Below the pieces are notes generated by a model. That model had not been told where the DNA came from. It saw only the letters and a list, made by a program, of their open reading frames with translations, and searched no databases. Both the position numbers and the translations under genes were made by a program. From assembly GCF_019392245.1 (NCBI RefSeq), contig NZ_JAHXRL010000007.1:1-64000 (forward strand): a stretch of DNA of 64,000 bases, read 5' to 3'. Source of the DNA: Sulfitobacter sp. CW3 (GTDB lineage: Bacteria > Pseudomonadota > Alphaproteobacteria > Rhodobacterales > Rhodobacteraceae). Shown here one piece after another: positions 63,567-64,000 of the stretch (within the stretch, counting starts at the first letter, position 1; each line of letters starts with the position of its first letter).

Positions 63567-64000
63567 ATGGATTTCCAATTTTTCGGTGAAACGATACTGA
63601 TTTTGTCGGCCGGAATTCCGCTTACACTGACGCTCGCCTCTTTGTCTGTGTTTATCGGGATATTCATTGCCATCGGCATCGCCTCTGCGCGGTTGTGGGG
63701 GCCGGTTTGGATGCAGAAAATCGCACGCTTTTACTTGTTTGTGTTTCGCGGCACGCCGTTGCTGGTGCAGATTTTCATCATCTATTACGGGCTGGGCCAG
63801 TTTGAAGCCATTAGGGACAGCGCCGCGTGGATTGTTCTGCGCGAACCGTTCTGGTGTGCGGTTCTGGCGCTAGCCCTGAATACAGGTGCCTATGGATCAG
63901 AAATTGTTCGCGGCGGATTGTTGTCTGTGCCGCAAGGTCAGATCGAAGCGGCGCGGGCCTGCGGTATGTCACCGCGCCTTGGGTTTATGCGGATCATTTT
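63567..64000 (+). CDS. Polar amino-acid ABC transporter permease (HisM type), 3' end outside window
   Basis: Begins at the ATG at 63567, 4 bases after the previous stop, and runs off the window after about 144 codons. YLFVFRGTPLLVQIFIIYYG and the EAA loop QIEAARACGMSPRLGFMRII are typical. The binding protein and ATPase are expected downstream. Confidence 0.92.
   Translation, partial: MDFQFFGETILILSAGIPLTLTLASLSVFIGIFIAIGIASARLWGPVWMQKIARFYLFVFRGTPLLVQIFIIYYGLGQFEAIRDSAAWIVLREPFWCAVLALALNTGAYGSEIVRGGLLSVPQGQIEAARACGMSPRLGFMRII

Noticed and set aside
1..64000. CRISPR arrays, tRNA or rRNA genes
   Set aside because: No regular spacer-repeat arrays other than the 23-bp tandem array, which has no unique spacers, and no cloverleaf or rRNA sequence was seen.

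Overview
The window looks like part of an extrachromosomal replicon (plasmid or chromid) of a marine Rhodobacterales, Roseobacter-group bacterium. The evidence is a complete replication/partition block (parA, parB, two perfect 18-bp palindromes that look like parS, and a small initiator with an N-terminal HTH and a DnaA-N-like C-terminal domain, as on Roseobacter DnaA-like plasmids). Typical Roseobacter content surrounds it: TRAP and TAXI transporters, a Hint-domain protein, DUF1403 plus ScpB, a BLUF photoreceptor and PhoD. No rRNA, tRNA or CRISPR array was seen. Most of the DNA is GC-rich with dense, overlapping genes.

Layout. 1-1332: C-terminal part of a TonB-dependent receptor. 1501-14527: a two-armed catabolic locus. 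Leftward run a HutC-type GntR regulator, LeuCD-type dehydratase subunits and a DctPQM TRAP transporter. Rightward run a tautomerase-SnoaL fusion, HyuB, HyuA, an isochorismatase-like protein, an isocitrate lyase/PEP mutase family lyase and a flavoprotein. Nearly every gene pair overlaps. The set suggests uptake of an organic acid, amide or imide, ring or amide opening, hydration and C-C cleavage. 14524-15505: the tail of a second ParB-like gene cut off by an IS6-family element. 15506-19250: replication and partition module. 19258-28270: BLUF protein, DUF1403/ScpB pair, AAA ATPase behind a 23-bp repeat array, Hint protein, metallo-beta-lactamase-fold hydrolase, DUF1289, Dps, a small kinase-like protein and hypotheticals.

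28271-33169: HlyD/RbbA-like/permease ABC export operon. 33587-35122: Tat-exported PhoD phosphatase with an upstream Pho-box-like repeat. 35193-38005: TAXI-type TRAP system. 38455-40793: a compact, AT-richer four-gene locus with an exosortase-family protease/transpeptidase, a 60-residue candidate substrate that is little more than a signal peptide plus a VPLP-type sorting tail, a small membrane-anchored partner, and a sterol-desaturase-family hydroxylase. 41358-45647: RND efflux pair. 45808-47178: phosphomannomutase. 47678-48497: second, unrelated IS6-family element. 48599-50299: tannase/feruloyl esterase family protein.

50720-59442: a ribose-type ABC import operon in which one permease is fused to a strictosidine-synthase/SMP-30-like beta-propeller, followed by a second free propeller, the ATPase and a GAF/PucR-type regulator. 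59832-60338: DUF892 ferritin-like protein. 60564-64000: GntR/FCD regulator, M20 (AbgB-like) amidohydrolase and the start of a polar amino-acid ABC transporter, running off the window.

The most interesting points are the miniature exosortase locus, the permease-propeller fusion, the overlapping catabolic locus with a Cys-less isochorismatase fold protein, the 23-bp tandem array before the ATPase, and the IS6 boundary with a truncated partition gene.
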